Source of the DNA: DASRBN01 sp035294305
GTDB taxonomy: Bacteria > Chloroflexota > Ktedonobacteria > Ktedonobacterales > Ktedonobacteraceae
Length of the DNA stretch: 64,000 nucleotides
Assembly (NCBI GenBank): GCA_035294305.1
Contig: DATGLD010000043.1
Span: forward strand, 4,740-68,739
Direction: 5' to 3'
Shown here: one piece after another, positions 25,738-33,444 of the stretch
Layout of the letters: each line of letters opens with the position of its first letter
Numbering within the stretch: the stretch's first letter is position 1
Position numbers and translations under genes: made by a program
Notes under the pieces: generated by a model
What the model saw: the letters and a program-made list of their open reading frames with translations, nothing else
Told to the model about the DNA's origin: nothing
The model's database searches: none

Positions 25738-27024
25738 ATGCGCATCATGATCGTAACTGATCAGTATCCTCCTATGGTCGGCGGTGTTCCTGTGGTGACG
25801 CACGCGCTCAGCACCGAGCTCGCCAATCGCGGGCACCAGGTATGGGTTGCCGCGCCCAGCTACGGCGCGCGGGGAAGCCATCGCATAGAGCAGAAGGTGC
25901 ATGTCTATCGCTTCTCTTCATTTGAATGGCCTACGTATGAGGACTTGCGTATCGCCCTTTTGCCGTTTCTGCCGATGCGCAAACTCTTGAAGCGGGCCGA
26001 CCCCGATATTATTCATATCCACTCGCCCGTTGTACTGGGCAATATCGCCCAGATTCTGGCCGGGGGCCTGCGCAAGCCGGTCATCGCAACCAATCATTAC
26101 CTGCCTATCAACATGAGCAGGACGCTCTCTAAAGACTCGTTACTGGGCCAGTCTTTCAACACTGTCTCGTATTCGTATCTGGTGCATTTTTGCAATCGCT
26201 GCGAATATGTCACGGCTCCCACCCTCACCGCGCTCAATCTGCTCTACGAACATGGCCTGCGCGCTCCCGCCCAGGCGATCTCGAATGGCATCGATCTGAA
26301 GAAATTCACTCCCGGCGAGCGAGATGAGAAGCTGCGGCAGCGTCTTCATCTGCCGCAAGACCACCCTATTGTCCTGTCGGTCAATCGCTTGAGCCAGGAA
26401 AAACGGCTGGATGTGTTGATCGACGCAGCAGCAAAAATGGAGTCAAATGCGCATATTGCCCTCGCCAGCACCGGCCCTGCGGAGGCGGATTTACGTGCCC
26501 AGGTCGAGAGCCTCAACCTGCGCGACCGTGTATCATTCCTGGGATATATTGCTGATACCGATCTGGCTGCACTCTACCGGCTGGCCGACGTGTTCGCAAT
26601 CCCATCCGAGGCCGATTTGCAGAGCCTGACCACGATGGAGGCGATGGCCTGCGGCCTGCCCGTGGTTGCCGCCAACGCTTACGCATTGCCGGAACTGGTG
26701 CATCACGAAATCAACGGTTTCCTGTTCTCACCCGGCGATAGCGACGAAATGGCCCGCTACCTTGATTTCCTGGTAGGAAATGAGGCGCTGCGCAGGCATA
26801 TGGGCGCTGCCAGCCTTGAGATCATTGCCAGGCATGATCGTTCGCGGGTAATGATTCAGTGGGAAGAACTCTACCGCCGCCTCTCTAATGAGTTTCAGGA
26901 GGCGAGGGAACGCCGCCAGCGCCAGCGCATGCAGCGCAAATTTCCCGGCTACAAACCCTCAGAGAAGCAGCACCGGCCACGCTTTGTACGCACCGGCGAA
27001 TTGACCCTCGATCAATGGGAATAG
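25738..27024 (+). CDS. Glycosyltransferase family 4 (GT-B)
   Basis: 428 aa. N-terminal acceptor domain starts MRIMIVTDQYPPMVGGVPVV, typical of GT4 enzymes acting on lipid or sugar acceptors; HIHSPVVLG follows. The C-terminal donor domain has VLSVNRLSQEKRLDVLIDA, SFLGYIADTDLAALYRLADVFAIPS and the Ex7E region EADLQSLTTMEAMACGLPVV. A basic tail of about 50 aa ends the protein. It resembles diacylglycerol or phosphatidylinositol sugar transferases, but the acceptor is uncertain. Possibly cotranscribed with rplY. Confidence 0.9.
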   Translation: MRIMIVTDQYPPMVGGVPVVTHALSTELANRGHQVWVAAPSYGARGSHRIEQKVHVYRFSSFEWPTYEDLRIALLPFLPMRKLLKRADPDIIHIHSPVVLGNIAQILAGGLRKPVIATNHYLPINMSRTLSKDSLLGQSFNTVSYSYLVHFCNRCEYVTAPTLTALNLLYEHGLRAPAQAISNGIDLKKFTPGERDEKLRQRLHLPQDHPIVLSVNRLSQEKRLDVLIDAAAKMESNAHIALASTGPAEADLRAQVESLNLRDRVSFLGYIADTDLAALYRLADVFAIPSEADLQSLTTMEAMACGLPVVAANAYALPELVHHEINGFLFSPGDSDEMARYLDFLVGNEALRRHMGAASLEIIARHDRSRVMIQWEELYRRLSNEFQEARERRQRQRMQRKFPGYKPSEKQHRPRFVRTGELTLDQWE

Positions 27025-27082
27025 GTGTATGCCTTAAGATTGGTGAACAGGATTACAATCCATTCATAAATACCTCTTCAGA

Positions 27083-27111
27083 TTGACGCCCGTTGAGCTT
27101 TTCAGTATACT
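27083..27111 (+). promoter_or_regulatory. Promoter of KGG protein gene, long 5' UTR
   Basis: TTGACG (27083-27088), 17-nt spacer, TATACT (27106-27111). The transcript would carry about 178 nt before the ATG at 27296. That leader contains GGCCC/GGGCC and GCGCC/GGCGC complementary segments and no convincing ORF. Confidence 0.65.
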
Positions 27112-27295
27112 TGCTGCAATGTAAGAAGCCCGGCCCGCGGCTGTAAGGGCCAGATTGGTCGCGCCCAGCGCCTTGCGCGGCAGCTTCAAGCAGTATATGG
27201 GGAAGCAGGCGCCGGCCTGTGCATTCTTATAATCTTCTATTTTTCAGCCGGGGGATCAGCCAGAGGAGGCATGAAACCGGGGAAAGGGGTTCACA

Positions 27296-27631
27296 ATGTT
27301 GCCTGAAGGCGAAGCAAAACCCACCCCTATTTCAACTACAGAGGCGGGCCGCAGGGGGGGAAACACGGTCCGCGATAAATACGGCGAGGACTACTATCGA
27401 CGTATCGGAAAAAAGGGGGGAACTGCTCTTAAGGAAAAACGTGGCACGGAGTATTATCGCACTATCGCAAAGAAAGGCGGGTCGGCCAATATGAGCAAAT
27501 ATGGCCCTGACCACTTCTCCGAGATGGGCAAAAAGGGAGGCAAAACGACCAAAGAGCGCCAGGCCCCTGATTTCTACAGTCGCATCGGGAAGATGGGAGG
27601 AAGCGCCAGACGCCAAAAAAAGGCGGAATAA
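27296..27631 (+). CDS. KGG-repeat stress protein
   Basis: 111 aa, small, basic and hydrophilic. Five tandem copies of a ~21-aa unit of the form KYGxDYYxxIGKKGG: RRGGNTVRDKYGEDYYRRIG, KKGGTALKEKRGTEYYRTIA, KKGGSANMSKYGPDHFSEMG, KKGGKTTKERQAPDFYSRIG, KMGGSARRQ. This is the KGG motif of stress-induced bacterial proteins (YciG/GsiB-like), considered desiccation or general-stress proteins that remain disordered. AAAGGGG lies about 6 nt before the ATG. Has its own promoter and a long 5' UTR. Confidence 0.85.
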   Translation: MLPEGEAKPTPISTTEAGRRGGNTVRDKYGEDYYRRIGKKGGTALKEKRGTEYYRTIAKKGGSANMSKYGPDHFSEMGKKGGKTTKERQAPDFYSRIGKMGGSARRQKKAE

Positions 27632-27636
27632 TTAAT

Positions 27637-27702
27637 TGATATCATGGGACAAAAACGCCAACCAGTCGGAGGGCCGGTTGGCGTTTTTGTCCCATGATAT
27701 CA
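27637..27702. terminator. Bidirectional hairpin between KGG gene and plsX
   Basis: Near-perfect arms of about 27 nt (27637-27663 with 27676-27702), around a short GC-rich loop, in the gap between convergent genes; it ends directly at the plsX stop codon. Each arm carries a run of five A or T. Confidence 0.8.
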
Positions 27703-28737
27703 TCATAAGGTTTTCTTCTCGGCCTGCAATTTCGCCAGTCCGCCGGCGATAGCGCTCGCCACGTTCGTCTCTGCCGTCTGCCTGGCAACGCGTAATGCAT
27801 TCTTGATCGCTTTTGCCTTCGAACGGCCATGTGAGATGATAGCCGATCCATTCACGCCCAGCAGCGGCACTCCGCCGTACTCAGCGTAATCGAGCCGCCG
27901 GAAAACCTGGCGCAACCCCGGCTGTAGGATCGCTCCGGCCAGTTTATTAGGAAGTGTCCTGGTCATCTCGCCGCGCAGCAGCCCAAGTAATGTCTCCGCT
28001 AATCCCTCGCTCAGCTTCAATACCACGTTGCCCACGAAGCCATCGCACACGATTACATCAGCATTTCCAGCCGGAATATCATGTCCCTCGACATTGCCAA
28101 TAAAATTAAGGCCCAGCGCGGCAGCATTCGCCTTGAGCAACTGGTGCGTTTCCTGCACCAGCTGGTTGCCTTTCGTCTCTTCCCCACCATTGGCAAGCAA
28201 AGCCACGCGCGGTGATGAGACCTTGAAGATGCGCTCCATGTAGATCGAACCCATGAGCGCGAACTGTTGCAGATATTCAGGTTTGCAATCCGTGGTTGCG
28301 CCAATATCGATGACCAGGGAAGGGGCGCTTTTGGTGGGGAAAATGCCGCCCAGCGCCGGTCGATCTACGCCCTCGATGCGACCCAACGTGAAAAGGGATG
28401 CCGCCATCATCGCGCCGCTATTGCCTGCCGAGACCGCGCCCAGCGCCTTGCCATCCCTCACCAGTTGCAGCGCCAGTGTTATCGAAGCCTTCTTTTTACG
28501 GCGTACTGCATTAGCGGGATGCTCATCCATCTCAATGACTTCATCGGTGGCAATGATGGGGAGATCGAGGCCCGCAGTATCGTGTTTGGCGAGCTCCGCA
28601 CGAATAGCATCTTCTCGTCCAACCAGGTAGACGCCCATGCCATACTCGCGAGCCGCCTGCACAGCCCCTAGCACAATTTCGCCAGGAGCGTAATCACCTC
28701 CCATGGCGTCCAGGGCTACGCGCGCACCCTCGCTCAT
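27703..28737 (-). CDS. plsX: Phosphate acyltransferase PlsX
   Basis: 344 aa. Converts acyl-ACP to acyl-phosphate for the PlsY route of phospholipid synthesis. Start segment ARVALDAMGGDYAPGEIVLGA, then SAGNSGAMMAASLFTLGRI, LANGGEETKGNQLVQET and CDGFVGNVVLKLSEGLAE are all standard; the end LLGVNGSAIISHGRSKAKAIKNAL is complete. Its ATG overlaps the TGA of the response-regulator gene upstream (ATGA), so the two are coupled. Confidence 0.97.
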   Translation of the reverse strand: MSEGARVALDAMGGDYAPGEIVLGAVQAAREYGMGVYLVGREDAIRAELAKHDTAGLDLPIIATDEVIEMDEHPANAVRRKKKASITLALQLVRDGKALGAVSAGNSGAMMAASLFTLGRIEGVDRPALGGIFPTKSAPSLVIDIGATTDCKPEYLQQFALMGSIYMERIFKVSSPRVALLANGGEETKGNQLVQETHQLLKANAAALGLNFIGNVEGHDIPAGNADVIVCDGFVGNVVLKLSEGLAETLLGLLRGEMTRTLPNKLAGAILQPGLRQVFRRLDYAEYGGVPLLGVNGSAIISHGRSKAKAIKNALRVARQTAETNVASAIAGGLAKLQAEKKTL

Positions 28738-29117
28738 GCGCTTCTTCCCTCCGGTTCGCCGATGGTCTTTTTCACCAGGTCTACCAGCTTGTCCAGGTCG
28801 AAAGGCTTGTAGACAATCTCTACCACGCCGGCCTGGCGGAACTCTTCCTTCTCGTTTCCGGCATCCAGGTAGGCCGTCACCACAATCACCGGCACTTTAT
28901 AAGACCCGAACTCCAGCAGCTTCAGTTCATCGCGCCCATCCAGGTATTGCATCATCAGATCAAGCAGAATAAGGTCCGGCTCGTGTTCGCGCACCGCATC
29001 GTAGAAACGCAGACTTTGTGTCGTCATATACGTTTCGTAACCCTCATCCGCCAGCGCCTCTCGCAGCAGATCAGCGATAGTCGGGTCGTCATCCATGATC
29101 AGAATCTTTTTCGCCAT
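28734..29117 (-). CDS. Single-domain response regulator (CheY-like)
   Basis: 127 aa, one receiver domain. Acidic pocket DDD near residues 9-11, phospho-acceptor Asp in LILLDLMM (about 53), Thr in VIVVTAYLD and Lys in IVYKPFD are intact. No output domain, so it must act through a partner. It overlaps plsX by 4 bp, an unusual pairing for a lipid-synthesis gene. No histidine kinase is adjacent. Confidence 0.92.
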   Translation of the reverse strand: MAKKILIMDDDPTIADLLREALADEGYETYMTTQSLRFYDAVREHEPDLILLDLMMQYLDGRDELKLLEFGSYKVPVIVVTAYLDAGNEKEEFRQAGVVEIVYKPFDLDKLVDLVKKTIGEPEGRSA

Positions 29118-29268
29118 CGGCTACCCTCTCATAAACGGCTCAAAGCCAGTAATGCGCCTTCTACTCCCACCCCGCATAGCTGTATTATAACATGATGCTA
29201 CAAGGAATAGGCGACATTACAGGACATTTTGATGCGCAAATAGGACTATGTGATTAGAGGATAATTTC

Positions 29269-29297
29269 TTGACACATGTTCTATACAGTGCTACCAT
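29269..29297 (+). promoter_or_regulatory. Promoter of the kinase/WD40 gene
   Basis: TTGACA (29269-29274), 17-nt spacer, TACCAT (29292-29297), about 60 nt before the ATG. Confidence 0.6.
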
Positions 29298-29356
29298 GCT
29301 GCCAGCGCCGAAAACATTCAGATTTTGCCGGATAGCATGACCAGGGAGCGACATAG

Positions 29357-31336
29357 ATGGTTCTCTCTTCGCCATTTTTCTGTGATGCCTGCGGGGCGGC
29401 CAATCGTTCGCAGGCAGCGTTTTGCTTTGCTTGCGGGCAACTCCTGCGCAGGCAAGGCGGCAAGCATGCCTCGTCTGGTACTGGATTGCTCGTCTCCAAC
29501 CATCTGCTCAAGCAGCGCTATCGTATCCTGCAACAGGTCGGCAAGGGTGGTTTTGGGGCCGTCTATAAAGCCGCCGATCTCCAGTTCGGCAACCGGCTCG
29601 TCGCCATTAAGGAGATGAGCCAGAATAATCTCAGCGCCCAGGAGCTTGCCGAGGCTACTGCCGCTTTCAATCGCGAGGCCATGCTGCTGGCCGGCTTGAC
29701 GCACCCCAATCTCCCACGTATCTACGAACAGTTCACCGACATGGGACGCTGGTACCTGGTGATGGACTTCATCGAAGGTGAAACGATGGAGGAGCATCTC
29801 CATAAGGTGAATGGGAAAAAGCTCCCGGTCGAAAAAGTGCTGGAGATCGGTATCCAGCTTTGCGCCGTGCTTGAATATTTGCATATGCGGCAACCACCCA
29901 TCATCTTCCGCGATCTCAAACCCGCAAACATCATGCTCACCCCACATGGGCATATCTACCTGATCGATTTCGGCATTGCCCGGCACTTCAAACCAGGGCA
30001 GGCCAAAGATACAACCGCGCTCGGATCCTCCGGCTACGCCGCCCCCGAACAGTATGGCAGGGCGCAGACCACGCCACGCGCTGACATCTACGCCCTGGGA
30101 GCCACTCTCCACCAGATGCTGTCCGGCAATGATCCGTCCGATAGCCCATTTCACTTCGCTCCCTTGCAATTGGGGAATCATCCTATATTGGGACGGCTTG
30201 AAACACTCATCATGCATATGCTGGAGGTCGATATCAATAAGCGGCCCGACAACATCGCCATCGTCAAGCAGGAACTGCAAAGCATTGCCACACAGTACCT
30301 GGTGAGCAGAACGCATCCCCTGGCCCCCAACATACCACCTGGCTACCAGCCTCCTCAACAGGCGCAGGTTCCCACTGCGCCAAAGACGCCCAAACGAACA
30401 GCGCTGCCACGGGCGCAGAGCAATACGCGCTTTATCTGCGCCGGCCATTCCAGCCGTGTGCTGTCCGTCGCATGGTCTCCAAGAGGTACCCATATAGCAT
30501 CGGCCAGCTACGATAAGACGGTGCGTGTTTGGGATGCCGCCAATGGCAACAGCATGATCATCTTTCGTGGCCACTGGAGCAGGGTACATATCGTAGCCTG
30601 GTCGCCCGATGGCAGGCATATCGCTTCGGGTGGCGATGATGGTACCGTGCAGGTCTGGGACGCGCTCAGCGGCAACTCGGTCTATACCTATCGCGGCCAT
30701 GCGCAGGCCGTGTATGCTGTGGCGTGGTCGCCCGATGGCAGGCGTATCGCCTCAGCCGGTGCGGATAAAACCGTGCAGGTCTGGGATGCGCTCACCGGAA
30801 GTAATGTTTTCAGCCACCGCGGTCATAGCGGAGCAGTGCATACGGTGTCCTGGTCGCCTGATGGGAGGCGTATCGCTTCTGGTAGTGAGGATAAAACCGT
30901 ACAGGTCTGGAACCCTGTCAGGGACAAGAACTCCTTTTTCACCAGTTTCCTGCTCTCTTCGCGCGGCCAATTCACCTTTAAGGGGCATTCTCAACGTGTC
31001 AATGCTCTGATGTGGTCGCTCGATGGCAGGCGCATTGCCTCGGTTAGTTACGATAGAACTATGCAGGTCTGGGACTCAATGACGGGTCGAAAATACTTTG
31101 TTCACCATAATCCCGTTGCCGCGATCAATACCGTCTGCTGGTCGCCCGACGGCAGATATCTCGCTTCCGGCAGTAACGATAAGACGGTGCAAGTCTGGGA
31201 TGCTGGCACGCGCCGTTCCCGCTCTGGCTATCGCGGCCACACCGGTTATGTCACCGCCGTAGCCTGGTCGCCCGATGGCAAGTTACTGGCCTCCGGAAGC
31301 GTCGATCACACGGTGCAGGTGTGGCAACCAATTTAA
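29357..31336 (+). CDS. Ser/Thr protein kinase with N-terminal zinc ribbon and C-terminal WD40 propeller
   Basis: 659 aa, no obvious transmembrane segment. Residues about 6-27 form a zinc ribbon, FFCDACGAANRSQAAFCFACG. The kinase domain runs from about 55 to 320: glycine loop GKGGFGAVYK, VAIKEM lysine, catalytic loop FRDLKPANIM (Phe in place of the usual His), DFGIAR and APEQYGRAQTTPRADIYALG. After a Pro-rich linker, residues 360-659 hold seven WD40 repeats such as HAQAVYAVAWSPDGRRIASA followed by GADKTVQVWD, enough for one closed seven-blade propeller. It likely phosphorylates partners recruited by the propeller. AGGGAG precedes the ATG by 8 nt. Confidence 0.93.
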   Translation: MVLSSPFFCDACGAANRSQAAFCFACGQLLRRQGGKHASSGTGLLVSNHLLKQRYRILQQVGKGGFGAVYKAADLQFGNRLVAIKEMSQNNLSAQELAEATAAFNREAMLLAGLTHPNLPRIYEQFTDMGRWYLVMDFIEGETMEEHLHKVNGKKLPVEKVLEIGIQLCAVLEYLHMRQPPIIFRDLKPANIMLTPHGHIYLIDFGIARHFKPGQAKDTTALGSSGYAAPEQYGRAQTTPRADIYALGATLHQMLSGNDPSDSPFHFAPLQLGNHPILGRLETLIMHMLEVDINKRPDNIAIVKQELQSIATQYLVSRTHPLAPNIPPGYQPPQQAQVPTAPKTPKRTALPRAQSNTRFICAGHSSRVLSVAWSPRGTHIASASYDKTVRVWDAANGNSMIIFRGHWSRVHIVAWSPDGRHIASGGDDGTVQVWDALSGNSVYTYRGHAQAVYAVAWSPDGRRIASAGADKTVQVWDALTGSNVFSHRGHSGAVHTVSWSPDGRRIASGSEDKTVQVWNPVRDKNSFFTSFLLSSRGQFTFKGHSQRVNALMWSLDGRRIASVSYDRTMQVWDSMTGRKYFVHHNPVAAINTVCWSPDGRYLASGSNDKTVQVWDAGTRRSRSGYRGHTGYVTAVAWSPDGKLLASGSVDHTVQVWQPI

Positions 31337-31341
31337 ATTGC

Positions 31342-31371
31342 TTGACCTCTGTCCATATAGCATGGTATAGT
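31342..31371 (+). promoter_or_regulatory. Promoter of the aspS T-box transcript
   Basis: TTGACC (31342-31347), 18-nt spacer, TATAGT (31366-31371), starting 6 nt after the stop of the kinase gene. Transcription should begin near 31378, just ahead of the T-box. Confidence 0.7.
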
Positions 31372-31387
31372 AGCGACAAGATCAAAT

Positions 31388-31711
31388 GCAAAAGGCGATG
31401 ATGGGGAAATATTGAGAAGCGTCCCGGGGATCAGAGAGCGGCATCTCGGCTGAAAGTGCCGCCGTTGGTCAACTCAAATGACACCCCTGAGCCAAACGGT
31501 GAACCTTTCTTCCAGGTTCTACATCTTTGCCGGAAGAAGAGGAGTAGCCGGTTTCGGGACGCGCCCGTTACAGCGCGGTGGTTTACTCGCGAGAGTGGAA
31601 CCGGTAGAGGCCCCTGACTAAAGCGGGGGCGAATGGTGGTGGTACCACGACAGGCTTGTACATGCATGAACAAAGCCCTCGTCCTCCAGTAGGATGAGGG
31701 CTTTTTCTTTT
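31388..31711 (+). promoter_or_regulatory. T-box riboswitch, specifier GAC (Asp)
   Basis: Leader with the hallmarks of a T-box. Stem I region contains AGAGAGC and GGCTGAAAGTGCC, and the specifier loop reads AATGACACCCCTGAGC, in which GAC (31480-31482) takes the place of the codon preceding the usual ACC..TGAG. The T-box core GGTGGTACCACG lies at 31638-31649 and contains the TGGT bulge that pairs with the uncharged tRNA 3' end. An intrinsic terminator follows. GAC reads aspartate, in agreement with the aspartyl-tRNA synthetase gene downstream. Uncharged tRNA-Asp should favour antitermination. Confidence 0.88.
31672..31710 (+). terminator. T-box terminator
   Basis: Arms 31672-31685 and 31691-31704 (AAAGCCCTCGTCCT pairing with AGGATGAGGGCTTT, one G-T pair) followed by a T-rich tract to 31710. 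It forms when the antiterminator is not stabilised by uncharged tRNA. Confidence 0.88.
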
Positions 31712-31746
31712 ATGCTTGTTGGCCTGGTGTATTGAACGTGACTACC

Positions 31747-31842
31747 CTGATGAATTTTGACGGCCGCAGCGGGCAATTAGGAATGCACGTCGCTTCGTCT
31801 TGATGAATGTTGACACTCGAATGGGGGAATTACGATCATCGT
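31747..31842 (+). promoter_or_regulatory. Two direct copies of a TTGAC-N13-AATTA motif between T-box and leader ORF
   Basis: GATGAATTTTGAC...GGGCAATTAGGA (TTGAC at 31757) and GATGAATGTTGAC...GGGGAATTACGA (TTGAC at 31810) are 53 bp apart and align over about 35 bp. They could be paired regulator sites or a second promoter (TTGACA 31810-31815 with a TACGAT about 15 nt on). Neither role is proven. Confidence 0.4.
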
Positions 31843-31917
31843 CCCCTGGCGGGGATGACTCGATTCGTTTGTCAAAGGTAGGCACCCCGCAGGCGGGCGG
31901 AAAGGAATGGAGAGCTT

Positions 31918-31962
31918 ATGGCCGACGACGAGAACGATAATGATATCGAGGAAGGTGCCTGA
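31918..31962 (+). CDS. Predicted leader peptide MADDENDNDIEEGA of an attenuator
   Basis: A 14-codon ORF from ATG 31918 to TGA 31962, preceded by AAAGGAATGGAGAGCTT, which gives GGAG with 5-nt spacing. Six of its codons are Asp or Asn (GAC GAC AAC GAT AAT GAT), and three more are Glu. It sits between the T-box terminator and a second hairpin set upstream of aspS, the position of a classical attenuation leader peptide. The synthetase downstream is of the type that charges tRNA-Asp and often tRNA-Asn, so its product is exactly what these codons need. Expression is not shown; the reading is by position, ribosome binding site and composition. Confidence 0.6.
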   Translation: MADDENDNDIEEGA

Positions 31963-31963
31963 G

Positions 31964-32033
31964 AGTCCAGCAGGACTGCCAGGTCTGCCGGGGCACACTT
32001 CCTCACACACACGGCAGACCTGCTCGCAGTTTT
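31964..32033 (+). terminator. Second attenuator hairpins upstream of aspS
   Basis: After the leader stop, GTCC AGCA GGAC can form a small hairpin (segments 1:2), GCAGGACT can pair with AGGTCTGC (2:3, one mismatch), and AGGTCTGCCG (31981-31990) pairs perfectly with CGGCAGACCT (32012-32021) as a terminator stem (3:4) that is followed by a short T run (32030-32033). The T run is weak. Confidence 0.55.
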
Positions 32034-32061
32034 ACATTTGAGACTCGAAAGGAGCTTTTCT

Positions 32062-33369
32062 TTGAAACGTATTCGTACCATCGAAGCCAGCGCGCATACA
32101 GGTGAGCGTGTCCGCGTAGAGGGCTGGCTACATTCGCTGCGCCAGCTGGGTGGTGTCAGTTTTCTCGTCATTCGTGATGGCTGGGGAACACTCCAGGTGG
32201 TCGCCGAGACTGCTTCTGAACTCACTCCGTTGCAAGACCACGAGGCGGGCGTCGAAAGCGTCATTGCCGTCGAAGGGCTGGTCGTTCCTATGCCCCAGGC
32301 GCCGGGCGGCATTGAACTGCACGATTTGCGCATCGAGGTCATCACACCTGTGACCGAAGCGCCCCCGGTGCCTTTGAATAAGCCGAGGCTCGCAGCGCAC
32401 ATCACGACGCTGCTCGACCACGCCGTTGTCACCAACCGCCATCCGTCACGCCGCGCTATCCTGCGGCTTGGAGCCGGTGCCATGGCCAGTTTCCGCGCTA
32501 CACTGACCGCGCGGGACTTTACGGAGATTCAAACGCCCAAGATCGTCGCCTCTGCGACCGAAAGTGGCGCTAACGTCTTCAAGCTGGACTACTTTGGACG
32601 GCCAGCGTACCTGGCGCAGAGTCCGCAGTTCTACAAGCAGATCATGGTCGGCGTCTTCGAGCGAGTTTTCGAAGTCGGCCCCGTCTTCCGCGCCGAACCG
32701 CATGACACGACGCGCCACATCAATGAGTATGTTAGCCTGGACGCCGAGTTCGGCTTTATCGAGAACCATTTCACAGTGATGGCGCTGCTCAGAGAGGTGA
32801 TCGCAGGCATGCTGAAGGAATTTCGCGAGCGGTATACGCCCGAAATCGATTTGCTGCGCGTGCAGTTGCCGGATGTACTCGCGGAGATACCCTACATTCA
32901 CTTTGCTGAAGCGCAGGAGTTGATCTTCCGGCTGCATGAGGTGGATGTGCGAGGCGAACCCGACCTGTCGCCGCAGGACGAACGCTGGCTGGGCGAATGG
33001 GCGCAGCAAGAGTTCGGCAGCGACTTCCTCTTCGTAACAGGCTATCCGATGGTGAAACGGCCATTCTACACCCACCCGGACCCCAGGCGGCCAGCGTACT
33101 CGAACTCCTTCGACCTGCTCTTCAGGGGAACGGAACTGGTTACCGGCGGGCAGCGGCTTCATCGCTACGCCGACTATCTTGCCGCGCTGGAGAAAGCCAA
33201 CCTGCCGCTTGAGCCTTTCGAAAGCTACCTGGAGGCTTTTCGCTACGGCATGCCCGCTCATGGCGGCTTTGCCATCGGACTCGAACGCCTGCTCATGCAA
33301 CTGACCGGCGTTCCCAACATCCGGCTCGCTACCACGTTTCCACGTGATCTGGCGCGGTTGACGCCGTAA
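32062..33369 (+). CDS. aspS: Aspartyl-tRNA synthetase, archaeal/non-discriminating type
   Basis: 435 aa class IIb synthetase. N-terminal OB-fold anticodon domain (VRVEGWLHSLRQLGGVSFLVIRDG) is followed directly by the catalytic core with no bacterial GAD insertion. Core segments: SPQFYKQIMVGVFERVFEVG, motif 2 GPVFRAEPHDTTRHINEY, KRPFYTHPDP, TELVTGGQRLHRY and motif 3 GGFAIGLERLLMQLTG. The GxQRxH segment is of AspRS and not AsnRS type. Short enzymes of this class commonly charge both tRNA-Asp and tRNA-Asn, the latter repaired by GatCAB; that dual activity is inferred. Start TTG at 32062 lies 6 nt after AAAGGAG. Confidence 0.93.
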   Translation: MKRIRTIEASAHTGERVRVEGWLHSLRQLGGVSFLVIRDGWGTLQVVAETASELTPLQDHEAGVESVIAVEGLVVPMPQAPGGIELHDLRIEVITPVTEAPPVPLNKPRLAAHITTLLDHAVVTNRHPSRRAILRLGAGAMASFRATLTARDFTEIQTPKIVASATESGANVFKLDYFGRPAYLAQSPQFYKQIMVGVFERVFEVGPVFRAEPHDTTRHINEYVSLDAEFGFIENHFTVMALLREVIAGMLKEFRERYTPEIDLLRVQLPDVLAEIPYIHFAEAQELIFRLHEVDVRGEPDLSPQDERWLGEWAQQEFGSDFLFVTGYPMVKRPFYTHPDPRRPAYSNSFDLLFRGTELVTGGQRLHRYADYLAALEKANLPLEPFESYLEAFRYGMPAHGGFAIGLERLLMQLTGVPNIRLATTFPRDLARLTP

Positions 33370-33382
33370 AGTGAGATCACCG

Positions 33383-33438
33383 GGGCGAAGTAAACTGATC
33401 TCACCAGGAGGCGCTGGTGAGATCAGTTTACTTCGCCC
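33383..33438. terminator. Bidirectional hairpin, 23-bp perfect stem
   Basis: Arms 33383-33405 and 33416-33438, 10-nt loop, between convergent aspS and the methyltransferase gene. Confidence 0.8.
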
Positions 33439-33444
33439 TCATTC

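Noticed and set aside
27340..27610. Tandem repeats in the KGG gene as a possible CRISPR-like array
   Set aside because: The repeat is at the protein level, with a period of about 63 nt, diverged DNA and an intact reading frame.
31431..31673. 80-codon minus-strand ORF over the T-box
   Set aside because: It covers the structured T-box RNA on the other strand, has no ribosome binding site or family resemblance, and is a chance frame.
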